A stretch of 64,000 bases of DNA from Methanoregula sp. (GTDB taxonomy: Archaea > Halobacteriota > Methanomicrobia > Methanomicrobiales > Methanospirillaceae), in assembly GCF_023227875.1 (NCBI RefSeq), contig NZ_JALOCH010000001.1:62001-126000 (forward strand), in the 5' to 3' direction. Both the position numbers and the translations under genes were made by a program. Shown piece after piece: positions 52,813 to 60,781 of the stretch (within the stretch, counting starts at the first letter, position 1; each line of letters opens with the position of its first letter). Under the pieces are notes generated by a model. That model was not told where the DNA came from, did not search any database, and saw nothing but the letters and a program-made list of their open reading frames with translations.

Positions 52813-54306
52813 ATGGGAATTACCGGCAACGGGAATAAAGAGGCAGGGTTAGGTCTCCTTATCTTCTCCATATCGCTCGCCATGTTCATGTCCGGCCTGG
52901 ACGGGACCATTGTCAATATCGCACTTCCGACCATCTCCGAGGCGTTCAATGTCTCCACCAGCGCCGTGAGCTGGGTTGCAACGGCATACCTGCTTGTCAT
53001 GGCAGGCTGCGTGCTCATCTTCGGTAAGATCTCCGACATGATCGGGTTCAAGAAAGTCTTCCTGGCAGGTTTTCTTATTTTCACGCTCGGATCGCTTGCC
53101 TGCGGTGTCCTGCCGGACCTCTTCGACTCACTCACCTGGCTCATCGGTTCCCGGATCTTCCAGGCAGTGGGCGGCGCCATGATGGCAGCGATTGCCCCGG
53201 CCATGATCACCTCATATGTTCCTCTTGAGCAGAGGGGAAAGGCGCTGGGGATTGTCATGACCCTCGCCGCTCTCGGCACCGCGATTGGCCCCACGATAGG
53301 CGGTATACTGACCCAGTACCTCTCGTGGCACTGGATCTTCTTCATCAATGTCCCCATTGGCGTTGCGGCTCTCATGCTGGGCGCAAAGGTGATCCCAAAA
53401 GATGCCCGGCAGACCGAACAGAAAGGGTTTGATTCCACCGGTGCTGCCCTGGTCTTTGTCGGTCTGGCCTCGCTCCTTTACGTGGTGTCGGAAGGTCAGA
53501 CGCTTGGCTGGACATCGCCGGGAATTCTTGCGCTCGCGGCAGTTGCGGTGATCTCGCTTGCCTGGTTTGTTGTCCATGAGCTCCGGCTGCCCGATCCGCT
53601 GCTCGATCTGAGGTTGCTCTGGAGACGGAGCATCATCGTCCCGGTCGTGATCCTCTGCCTTGTCTTCTTCAGCTTCTCCGGGATCAATTACCTGATCCCG
53701 TTCTACCTGCAGTACGTCAGCGGCTACGATACGTCAACGTCCGGCCTGATCATGACATCGCTCTCGGCTGCCATGATGATTTCCGGTCTCCTTGCCGGCA
53801 TGCTCTTCAACCGTGTCGGCCCGAAACGGCTCTGCATCGGGGCCGGCATTGTGCTGGTGATTGGATACTTCCTGATGACAAAACTGCATGCTGATACGCT
53901 CGCGGGATATGTTGTCCTTGCGCTCGGCCTGATCGGGTTCGGGCTCGGGATGATGATTGCCCCGGCTTCGAACATGGTGATGAATGCGGTGGCAAAGTCA
54001 AAACAGGGAATGGTCTCCAGCGTCACCACGCTTGCACGCTTTGTCCCCATGACGCTCGGGATTGCGGCCTTCAACCTGATCTTCGTCCAGGGAATCATCT
54101 CGATTGCTGCGGGCCACGATGTCACGAAGACTTCACCCGCGAATATCCAGATGCAGGTACTCGCTGCCGGGTTCGATCTCGCATTCTTTGTCTCGCTTCT
54201 GTTCGGCATCGCGATTATCGTGCTGTCGCTTGTTATAATCGTGGAGATCCACCCGGACAACCTCAACAAGACGGCTGACGATGAACCCCCGATGGGACTG
54301 CTCTGA
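52813..54306 (+). CDS. MFS drug exporter (DHA2/EmrB-QacA type, 14 helices)
   Basis: A 497-residue membrane protein with 14 predicted helices. Motif LDGTIVNIALPTISEAF, GKISDMIGFKKVF (motif A), and GRIFQAVGGAMMA-like SRIFQAVGGAMMAA identify a DHA2 multidrug exporter. It uses the proton gradient to expel hydrophobic compounds. No regulator gene is adjacent. The C-terminus is short and acidic. Confidence 0.92.
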   Translation: MGITGNGNKEAGLGLLIFSISLAMFMSGLDGTIVNIALPTISEAFNVSTSAVSWVATAYLLVMAGCVLIFGKISDMIGFKKVFLAGFLIFTLGSLACGVLPDLFDSLTWLIGSRIFQAVGGAMMAAIAPAMITSYVPLEQRGKALGIVMTLAALGTAIGPTIGGILTQYLSWHWIFFINVPIGVAALMLGAKVIPKDARQTEQKGFDSTGAALVFVGLASLLYVVSEGQTLGWTSPGILALAAVAVISLAWFVVHELRLPDPLLDLRLLWRRSIIVPVVILCLVFFSFSGINYLIPFYLQYVSGYDTSTSGLIMTSLSAAMMISGLLAGMLFNRVGPKRLCIGAGIVLVIGYFLMTKLHADTLAGYVVLALGLIGFGLGMMIAPASNMVMNAVAKSKQGMVSSVTTLARFVPMTLGIAAFNLIFVQGIISIAAGHDVTKTSPANIQMQVLAAGFDLAFFVSLLFGIAIIVLSLVIIVEIHPDNLNKTADDEPPMGLL

Positions 54307-54370
54307 CCGGCTTACGATGGAGACTGGCGGGACACCTCTCCCCTTGGGAGAATAGTACTAATCGGAGCCC

Positions 54371-54559
54371 TTACAGGGCTCCGTTTGCCAATACGGGGAT
54401 CCGGTTTTCCGGCTGGAGTGGAAGTGTTGTCCACGCGGTTGGAAAAGTCTCATATAATTTGATATCTCCCGAAACAGGGGTCAATTCTACCTTTTTAAAC
54501 CTGCAAAATAGCAGCGTTCTGTTGGCCCCCTTTTTCCGATCGTAGAACAGGCCCGGCAA
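54371..54559 (-). CDS. Doubtful small ORF ending in a hairpin loop
   Basis: A 62-codon frame starting with TTG and without a ribosome binding site, ending NRIPVLANGAL. Its TAA stop is in the loop of the hairpin at 54363-54383, as with the CBS-ParB gene. That placement is the only support. It may be a remnant. Confidence 0.2.
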   Translation of the reverse strand: MPGLFYDRKKGANRTLLFCRFKKVELTPVSGDIKLYETFPTAWTTLPLQPENRIPVLANGAL

Positions 54560-54685
54560 ATGAAGGAAACCCCGTTTTTCCGGATCCGAAACCTCTATCA
54601 GGAAATCGAAGGTTGGCTAACGCCACCCTTCTCCTCGTCGGGGTTCGAAGAAACCTTACGGTTTCTTCTCATCCTCCAGGTCTGA
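54560..54685 (+). CDS. Doubtful 41-residue ORF ending in the two-hairpin element
   Basis: ATG to TGA gives MKETPFFRIRNLYQEIEGWL and 21 further residues ending LLILQV. The stop TGA TGA lies in the CAGGTC/GACCTG hairpin, matching the way the CBS-ParB gene ends at 17685. It has no clear ribosome binding site. The frame also reads through two other hairpins. Confidence 0.25.
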   Translation: MKETPFFRIRNLYQEIEGWLTPPFSSSGFEETLRFLLILQV

Positions 54686-54714
54686 TGACCTGTCGGATTT
54701 GAACATCTGATCCG
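54677..54714 (+). repeat. Second copy of the two-hairpin element
   Basis: CAGGTC, loop TGAT, GACCTG (54677-54692) equals the A hairpin of the array at 17.5 kb read on its minus strand. Just after it comes CGGATTTGA, with CGGAT pairing to ATCCG at 54710-54714, like the middle B hairpin of that array. The element is therefore dispersed. Confidence 0.55.
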
Positions 54715-54768
54715 GATCAATCAGACTTTGATGAAAAAATTTTGAGCTGACATTCGTTTAAAAAAGAG

Positions 54769-54900
54769 TTATGACGGGACAACCACCCTGATATCCACGA
54801 GCTGGTCGCCGTCATATACCGGGACCAGCTCGCCATCTTCGAGCATTTTTTTAATCACCTGATACATCGCCTGCCGTAACTCTCTCTCGTCCCTCGCCAC
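54769..54900 (-). CDS. Small 43-residue protein
   Basis: A GTG-started frame reading MARDERELRQAMYQVIKKML and ending DQLVDIRVVVPS. It has a helical, charged first half and a beta-like second half. AGAGGTG lies seven bases ahead of the GTG, which is strong support. It lies between the structured gap and tRNA-Glu. Function unknown; a small regulator or antitoxin-like protein is conceivable but not shown. Confidence 0.5.
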   Translation of the reverse strand: MARDERELRQAMYQVIKKMLEDGELVPVYDGDQLVDIRVVVPS

Positions 54901-55073
54901 GATCACACACCTCTGATTGATACATTACCATTACAAGGGGGCATCATATACTTTGTGAAAAAAAATTTTTCGAAAAGAGCATGCTGATTTTCAAATCAAT
55001 TGCCAGCGCGACAGAACCGGAAAATATGTCTGCCGTTCTCTGAACAATGTTAAAAATAAAAAATCAGAAGAAG

Positions 55074-55148
55074 TGCTGCTATGGGGATTCGAACCCCAGT
55101 CGCGAGCGTGAGAGGCTCGCATGATTGGCCGGACTACACTATAGCAGC
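55074..55148 (-). tRNA. tRNA-Glu (CUC anticodon)
   Basis: On the minus strand acceptor GCTGCTA pairs with TAGCAGC. The anticodon stem CGAGC/GCTCG holds the loop CTCTCAC with anticodon CTC. The T arm TGGGG/CCCCA has TTCGAAT in its loop. The discriminator is A and CCA is not encoded. There is no intron. Confidence 0.92.
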
Positions 55149-55270
55149 GCGAGTTGCTCAATAAAATGGGCGATGACGCTACTTATATTTTATTACGGGT
55201 GCATTTTCTGCCCGCGTCATGTCAGCGCCACAAACAACTATATCTCGGACAGGCGGCGAATAATATAGGA

Positions 55271-56383
55271 ATGAGTAGTCTTGAAGAACAGATCAAGGAG
55301 CTCGAAGACGAGCTCACCAAAACTCCCTATAACAAGGCTACTTCTAAGCATATCGGCAGGGTCAAGGCTAAGATAGCGCGGCTTCGCGATGAGGCCGTCA
55401 GCCGTGCAATGAAAGCCGGGGGTGGCAGCGAAGGCTACCAGGTCAAGAAGTCCGGCGACGCAACTGCCGTCCTTGTCGGCTTCCCGTCAACGGGTAAGAG
55501 CACGCTCCTCAACAAGCTGACCGGCACCGCGAGCGCCGTTGCCGCGTACGCGTTCACCACCCTTACGGTAGTCCCCGGTGCACTGGAGCACAAGGGAGCG
55601 AAGATCCAGCTCCTCGATATCCCGGGACTTATTGCCGGTGCAGCAATGGGCAAGGGCCGGGGCAAGGAAGTCATCGCGGTCGTCCGCGGTGCCGACATTG
55701 TCATCATCCTCGTGGACGTCTTCAACGAGCGGCATTTCGATGTCCTCATCAAGGAACTCTACGACGCCGGTATCAGGATCAATGTCCGGAAACCGGATAT
55801 CACCATCAAGAAATCCTCGCATGGCGGTATCCGTCTCAATGCGGTCGGTACGCTGGACCTGGAGATCGAGGAAGTGCGTTCGATCCTCGCCGAATCGAAG
55901 ATGATGAACGCCGATATCCTGATACGCGGGAATGCGACACAGGACGATTTCATCGATGCCGTGCAGGGCAACCGGGTGTACATCCCGGCGTTTATCGCGG
56001 TCAACAAGGTAGACCTCGTTGATAAGGAACGGTATCGCGAGATCGAGCGCGACATAGCCAGGCGGTTCGGCAGCCCGCCGATCATGATATCGGCCGCTGC
56101 CGGCTATCACACCGAGGAACTCAAGGATGCGATTTACGACTGCCTCGGGTTCATGCGGGTCTACATGAAACCCGTTGGCGAAGAGGCCGATCTCGAAGAA
56201 CCACTGATCATCCGGAACCAGAGCACGGTCGAAGATGTCTGTAACAAGCTCCATCGCGAGTTCGTACAGAAGTTCCGCTATGCCCGGATCTGGGGTAAGT
56301 CCGTCAAACACCCTGGCCAGCGGACCGGGCTGACCCATAAACTTATTGACGGTGACATACTCTCGATTGTTGTCGAGCGCTAG
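55271..56383 (+). CDS. DRG-family GTPase (Obg superfamily, TGS domain)
   Basis: A 370-residue GTPase: coiled N-terminus, G1 GFPSTGKS (70-77), G3 DIPG (116-119), G4 NKVD near 255 and a C-terminal TGS domain (about 295-370). DRG proteins bind ribosomes and help with stalled or slow translation. The ATG at 55271 is the family start; the open frame upstream reaches into the tRNA. It is convergent with trm1 and overlaps it by four bases. Confidence 0.94.
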   Translation: MSSLEEQIKELEDELTKTPYNKATSKHIGRVKAKIARLRDEAVSRAMKAGGGSEGYQVKKSGDATAVLVGFPSTGKSTLLNKLTGTASAVAAYAFTTLTVVPGALEHKGAKIQLLDIPGLIAGAAMGKGRGKEVIAVVRGADIVIILVDVFNERHFDVLIKELYDAGIRINVRKPDITIKKSSHGGIRLNAVGTLDLEIEEVRSILAESKMMNADILIRGNATQDDFIDAVQGNRVYIPAFIAVNKVDLVDKERYREIERDIARRFGSPPIMISAAAGYHTEELKDAIYDCLGFMRVYMKPVGEEADLEEPLIIRNQSTVEDVCNKLHREFVQKFRYARIWGKSVKHPGQRTGLTHKLIDGDILSIVVER

Positions 56384-57522
56384 CACGATCCCTTTTTTTC
56401 GTCCTGCGGGCGGCTCCCGATTGCATCATAGACCACGGAGAGTGGTGCTTCCGTCTTGATCCCGTACCCTGAAAAGTGCGTACGGCTTGCCGGGTACCCT
56501 GCGGCGGTGATGCGGCTGAGTACGGTGGTGATTTCAGGAGGGGAACATACCAGCCGTTTGGCAATCACGTGGTAATCGTAAAAGCCCGGGAAGGGAAGTT
56601 CTTCCATGCAGCAGTCCAGCAGTTTCACGAGTTCTTTTTTTGACCCGGCCGATACCGAATCAGCCCGGGCCCGCATATCCGCAAGGATCGCCCGGTTGTG
56701 GAGGTCACCGATCCAGAGGGGGCCGATGGGCTGGAGGGGCTCGCCGCAGTGGGGGCAGGTCCGGGACGACGAGAGAATGGTGGCTTCCGTTTCCCGGTAG
56801 GGACATTTCCTGCACTGGTGGATATACCCGGTCTGCTTCAGGCTTGCATCGGCAGCCTGCGGGCCCCGGAGCAGCCGGAGGTGGAGGCGGGCGAAGTGCT
56901 CCCGGGCATAACAGAAGATCGGCTCGACCCCCCGGTCGTACCGGGCAGTCTGCCGGACAACAAATCCCAGCAGGATGCGGAGGCCCACCTCGCTGTGGTA
57001 CTCCGTGTTCATCGGGACCGCGGAGTACCGGCGGATCCCGGCCTTCAGGTGCGCACCGCAGAGCGGGGCGGTGTCCGTTGCGGTCACGAAGAGGAAGCGC
57101 CGGGTCCCCTTCACTCCCGCATCGACGAACGGGGCCGGTGTCCCGAACGGGTCGAGGTCAACGGCATCGAAGGACTGCTCTGAAAGGAGAGCGTTGACAT
57201 CGCGGTGGACCACGGTGACCGGCAGGCCGGACCGTTCCACGTTTTTGGTGATCAGCTCGATTGCCATCGGGTCACGGTCGCTGATCGTCACGGGAATACC
57301 GCACTCGTTTGCCACCCGGAGGCCGCGGATACCGGTGGCACCCATCGCGTCGAGATAGTCCGAAGGTCCGAGGAGCGGGAGGAGGAGGACGGTTGCATCG
57401 CGGTTGAGTTCCATGCGTCGGTTGAAGAAGATGGGGGCGGAACCCGGGGGGAACTGCGTCGTGTCGTCCTGGACCGGCACGAGGAACGTGGTCCTGCCTT
57501 CCGTTGCCTCTGTCAGATCCAT
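56380..57522 (-). CDS. trm1: tRNA (guanine26-N2)-dimethyltransferase Trm1
   Basis: A 380-residue enzyme with a SAM-binding domain (LDAMGATGIRGLRVANE, DLDPFGTPAPF) and a zinc ribbon (CRKCPYRE, then CPHC) in the C-terminal half. It dimethylates G26 of tRNA. The complete domains and length are typical for Euryarchaeota. Confidence 0.95.
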   Translation of the reverse strand: MDLTEATEGRTTFLVPVQDDTTQFPPGSAPIFFNRRMELNRDATVLLLPLLGPSDYLDAMGATGIRGLRVANECGIPVTISDRDPMAIELITKNVERSGLPVTVVHRDVNALLSEQSFDAVDLDPFGTPAPFVDAGVKGTRRFLFVTATDTAPLCGAHLKAGIRRYSAVPMNTEYHSEVGLRILLGFVVRQTARYDRGVEPIFCYAREHFARLHLRLLRGPQAADASLKQTGYIHQCRKCPYRETEATILSSSRTCPHCGEPLQPIGPLWIGDLHNRAILADMRARADSVSAGSKKELVKLLDCCMEELPFPGFYDYHVIAKRLVCSPPEITTVLSRITAAGYPASRTHFSGYGIKTEAPLSVVYDAIGSRPQDEKKGSC

Positions 57523-57550
57523 GGTGCCAGAGATGTTGCAGCGCGCAAAA

Positions 57551-57558
57551 CTTATACA
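57551..57558 (+). promoter_or_regulatory. TATA box for tRNA-Arg
   Basis: CTTATACA is centred about 29 bases ahead of the mature tRNA 5' end, the usual distance for an archaeal tRNA promoter. Confidence 0.5.
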
Positions 57559-57583
57559 TATTCCCCTGCAATGGATATGAGCA

Positions 57584-57658
57584 GGGCGAGTGGCTTAGCC
57601 CGGACATAGCGTCAGCCTCCTAAGCTGAATGCCGGGGGTTCAAATCCCCCCTCGCCCG
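57584..57658 (+). tRNA. tRNA-Arg (CCU anticodon)
   Basis: Acceptor GGGCGAG pairs with CTCGCCC. The anticodon stem TCAGC/GCTGA encloses CTCCTAA with anticodon CCT. The T arm GGGGG/CCCCC has TTCAAAT. The discriminator is G and CCA is not encoded. It is followed by a T run, probably its terminator. Confidence 0.92.
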
Positions 57659-57707
57659 TCATTATTTTTCGTGCATTTTATCTGCCGGACAACCAGAATG
57701 TGATCCA

Positions 57708-58550
57708 ATGAGTGCTGCCGGTTTTCTGAACATCATCCGCCCGGCAAATGCCGTGATGGCAGGCGTAGCGGCGGTCGTTGCCTACCTCATTGCCACCGGC
57801 ACGCTCGTTCTGGCAGCCCTTCTCCTCTTTATTGTAGTCGTCCTCATCACGGCCGCCGGCAACGTGATCAACGATTACTTCGATGCGGAGATCGATGCGG
57901 TGAACCGGGCCGACCGCCCGATCCCGTCCGGGCAGGTCTCCCGCAATGCTGCACTCCGGTACGCGGTCCTCCTCTTTGCCGCAGGTATCGTGGTCAGCCT
58001 GTTCACAAACCCGATCTGTGCGGGGATTGCCCTCTTCAACTCCTTCCTGCTGGCGCTCTATGCGGCCCGGTTCAAGAGCATGCCGGTCGTAGGCAATGTC
58101 GTGGTTGCCTACCTGAGCGCAAGCATGTTCCTCTTTGGCGGGGCGTTCGCCGGCACCGGGGGCCTCATCAGCCTTCTTCCTCTTGCCTTCATGACCTTCC
58201 TTGCAATGATGGCCCGGGAACTGCTCAAGGACGCGGAGGATGTGGAAGGCGATGCAGTGGGAGGTGCGTCCACGCTCCCGATCCGGATCGGCGTGAAAAA
58301 GACCGCATACTGTGCCTTCGTGTTTGTCCTGCTCTCATCTATTGCAAGCATCGTCCCGTTCTGGTGGTGGGGGGTCCCGTATCTTGTGATGATCGGCATT
58401 GTGGACCTCACCCTCATCGCTGCGGCATACCGGGCCCTGCACTGTGACCGTCCTGCATGTATCCGGGACTCCGGCGCATCGGCGGTACTGAAATACAGCA
58501 TGTTCGCCTCCCTCATCGTCTTCGTCCTTTCCGTTCTCTTCCTCGGTTAA
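57708..58550 (+). CDS. Digeranylgeranylglyceryl phosphate synthase (UbiA family)
   Basis: A 280-residue membrane prenyltransferase: NDYFDAEIDAVNRADRPIPSG (from 55) and KDAEDVEGD (about 173-181) are both Asp motifs in standard form. It adds the second geranylgeranyl chain in archaeal ether lipid synthesis. It differs clearly from the UbiA-like protein at 33881-34750, whose first motif is altered. Confidence 0.92.
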   Translation: MSAAGFLNIIRPANAVMAGVAAVVAYLIATGTLVLAALLLFIVVVLITAAGNVINDYFDAEIDAVNRADRPIPSGQVSRNAALRYAVLLFAAGIVVSLFTNPICAGIALFNSFLLALYAARFKSMPVVGNVVVAYLSASMFLFGGAFAGTGGLISLLPLAFMTFLAMMARELLKDAEDVEGDAVGGASTLPIRIGVKKTAYCAFVFVLLSSIASIVPFWWWGVPYLVMIGIVDLTLIAAAYRALHCDRPACIRDSGASAVLKYSMFASLIVFVLSVLFLG

Positions 58551-58636
58551 TTGTCTCCCGGGGGGTGACGGGACCCCCCGGAGTTCCGAGCAACAAGTTT
58601 ATCCCCGCGATCGCTCCACCATTATCCTAGAGACCA

Positions 58637-59050
58637 ATGCCCACGCTCATCCGGAAAGGAAATACCTATTTTGCCGAGAAAGGTTCGTATTTCGAAGGGA
58701 ACGTAAAAGTTGACGGGGACTTTGTCGTGCCCCCCCATACCCATTTCTGGGGCAGGCTCAACGTCACCGGCAGCCTCGAGCTGGGCCCCCGGTCCAGCGT
58801 TGCGCTCGAGATCAGCTGCCGGAATGCGCTGATCGGGAGCCAGTGCCGGGTCAAGGGCCCGATCATTGCCCACGGTGATGTCACGATCCTCGACCATGCC
58901 AGTGTCCACTCGGTCAAGGCAGGTGGAAAGGTGATCCTCCGTACCGGTGTCATCGTGGGAGACGTGACCAGCGAAGACACGATCATCGTCCACGGGAAGA
59001 TCAAGAGCGGGAACCTAATCGGTAAGAGTATGAAGGTCCTCGGGAATTGA
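58637..59050 (+). CDS. Bactofilin-like polymer-forming protein
   Basis: A 137-residue protein made almost entirely of short beta repeats (GSYFEGNVKVDGDFVVPPHTHFWGRLNVTG, GPIIAHGDVTILD, GGKVILRTGVIVGDV), the pattern of bactofilins. Those form beta-helical filaments without nucleotide. Archaeal members are poorly studied. The last 36 bases overlap the DUF116 gene on the other strand. Confidence 0.8.
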   Translation: MPTLIRKGNTYFAEKGSYFEGNVKVDGDFVVPPHTHFWGRLNVTGSLELGPRSSVALEISCRNALIGSQCRVKGPIIAHGDVTILDHASVHSVKAGGKVILRTGVIVGDVTSEDTIIVHGKIKSGNLIGKSMKVLGN

Positions 59051-59716
59051 TGACGGGTCGATCCCCAGCACCGCAACTTCGTAGACATCGGGCCAGTTGA
59101 CGATCGTCTCGACGCACCCTTCTTTTAACGTCACGACCCCCATGACGACGAGCCCCATCTTGTCGGCCATGTCGATCCCCTCTTTCACTTCGGAAAGGCA
59201 GCCAATGCCAATGATTGCTTTCGGCCGGTATTTTTTTGCCATGCGCTTGATGAAGGACGATCCCGGTACGATGAAGATCCGGTACCCGAGGCGTTCGAGC
59301 AGGACGTTTGCCTCACCGATACTGCACTGGCCGCAGTTCCTGCACTTTAAGCCTTCGGGTGTCAGGTGGGCAGGGCACTGGGAGGACCGCAGGCACTGGG
59401 GCATGAAGATCGCCCGCTCGGCAACCGGGACGCGCCCGAACTCAGCGGAGTTCATGGTGTTCTGGAGATTGATAAAGAAGGAGAGCATCTCGCGGTCCTC
59501 AAGGCCGATAAAGCGGAACATCGCCTTCATTACCCCTTCGAGAAAGACCAGCCCGGACTTGAGAAGTTTCGGGAAGTAGAGCTTCTGTTTCTTTATGGAA
59601 TAGAGCGAGATGATGACCAGCACAAAGGAGATGATGAGCGCCCCGAGTATGACGATGACTGTTACCTCCCCGATGATATACATGAGGCTGTTCCATGTCG
59701 TAAAATCAAATGCCAT
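59015..59716 (-). CDS. DUF116 family protein
   Basis: A 233-residue protein with one or two N-terminal membrane helices (about 14-42) and a cysteine-bearing domain: FMPQCLRSSQCPAHLTPEGLKCRNCGQC (cysteines usable for an Fe-S or zinc centre), then IGCLSEVKEG and GCVETIVNWPDV. The family is conserved in methanogens and some bacteria, without known function. It is convergent with the bactofilin-like gene. Confidence 0.88.
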   Translation of the reverse strand: MAFDFTTWNSLMYIIGEVTVIVILGALIISFVLVIISLYSIKKQKLYFPKLLKSGLVFLEGVMKAMFRFIGLEDREMLSFFINLQNTMNSAEFGRVPVAERAIFMPQCLRSSQCPAHLTPEGLKCRNCGQCSIGEANVLLERLGYRIFIVPGSSFIKRMAKKYRPKAIIGIGCLSEVKEGIDMADKMGLVVMGVVTLKEGCVETIVNWPDVYEVAVLGIDPSSIPEDLHTLTD

Positions 59717-59737
59717 GACAGGAAGAAATATTGTAGG

Positions 59738-60781
59738 TTAATGGGATTTTGGGAGAGATAAGTGTGATCGGGTATCGATGGGCTGGCGGAGCACGCCCGT
59801 TTCCGTTATGATCGCGGTGACGAGTCCCACCGGTGTTGCATCGAATGCCGGGTTCTTCACCTTTGCGCCTTCGGGGACACAGGTCCGGCCGCCCATGACG
59901 GTGACCTCATCACGCCCCCGCTCCTCTATTACAACGTCGCGTTCACCGTTGTCTGCGTCGAACGTTGACAACGGCGCTGCCACATAGAACGGTATCCCGT
60001 GGTGGCGGGCGCAGACGGCATGCATGTAGGTGCCGATCTTGTTGAAGACGGCATCATGGGTGATCCTGTCGGCACCGACAATGACGGCATCGATCGCACC
60101 CGCCCGCATGAAATGGGCGGCCATGGAATCGGTGATCACGGTCACATCGATCCCGTCCCGTTCCAGTTCCCATGCCGTGAGACGGGCACCCTGGAGGAGC
60201 GGGCGGGTCTCGCAGGCGATCACCTTTACGTCCTTTCCGGCTTTCACGGCGGAGCGTATCACCCCCAGCGCCGTCCCCCACGATGAGCAGGCAAGGGCCC
60301 CGGCATTGCAGTGGGTGAGGACCGTGCAGCGGTCAGGGAGCAGGGCCGCCCCGTTGTCCCCGATCGCGTGGCAACATGCGGTGTCCTCGCGGGCGATGGT
60401 CTCCGCTTCACGAAGCGAGAGATCGCTTGCCTCTCCGGCAGTGCGGGCGGTGGCCAGGGTGGCGAGCACCCGGTCGATCCCCCAGCCAAGGTTGATCGCG
60501 GTCGGGCGGGTCGAACGGAGCAGTCCGGCAGCCTCTCGTACACCGTCCATGAATGGTGCGAAGTCGTTATGCGTTATTGTGCGGGTTGCAAGGGCGACGC
60601 CATATGCCCCGGCAACCCCGAGCGCCGGTGCCCCGCGGATCTCGAGTCTGCGGATAGCGGTGGCCAGCCGGTCAACAGTCCGGCACTCGATGATCCGGTA
60701 TTCGCCCGGCAGGAGTGTCTGTTCGATGTAACAGAGACTGTCTTTCTCTTTGTCCCACCAGAGCGTGGCAGAGTCGTTCAC
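59738..60781 (-). CDS. mtnA: S-methyl-5-thioribose-1-phosphate isomerase family protein
   Basis: A 347-residue eIF2B-like isomerase. RGAPALGVAGAYGVAL (about 49-64), Cys158 in THCNAGALAC and Asp238 in VGADRI are the MtnA catalytic pattern. In archaea members may act in methionine salvage or on ribose-1,5-bisphosphate of the AMP pathway. No other salvage gene is here. The start is GTG, overlapping the end of the HdrA-like gene at its stop. Confidence 0.88.
   Translation of the reverse strand: MNDSATLWWDKEKDSLCYIEQTLLPGEYRIIECRTVDRLATAIRRLEIRGAPALGVAGAYGVALATRTITHNDFAPFMDGVREAAGLLRSTRPTAINLGWGIDRVLATLATARTAGEASDLSLREAETIAREDTACCHAIGDNGAALLPDRCTVLTHCNAGALACSSWGTALGVIRSAVKAGKDVKVIACETRPLLQGARLTAWELERDGIDVTVITDSMAAHFMRAGAIDAVIVGADRITHDAVFNKIGTYMHAVCARHHGIPFYVAAPLSTFDADNGERDVVIEERGRDEVTVMGGRTCVPEGAKVKNPAFDATPVGLVTAIITETGVLRQPIDTRSHLSLPKSH

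Larger units (their letters stand above)
54307..54768. other. 462-base gap rich in hairpins
   Basis: Perfect or near-perfect hairpins lie at 54363-54383 (CGGAGCCC/GGGCTCCG), 54609-54630, 54647-54668 (GAAGAAACC/GGTTTCTTC, loop TTAC) and 54677-54692. Two small frames listed separately end inside such loops. No standard gene family is visible. Confidence 0.5.

Noticed and set aside
56640..57197. Long plus-strand frames inside trm1
   Set aside because: They arise from the high GC content and codon pattern of trm1; their products are Gly/Arg/Pro-rich without any domain.
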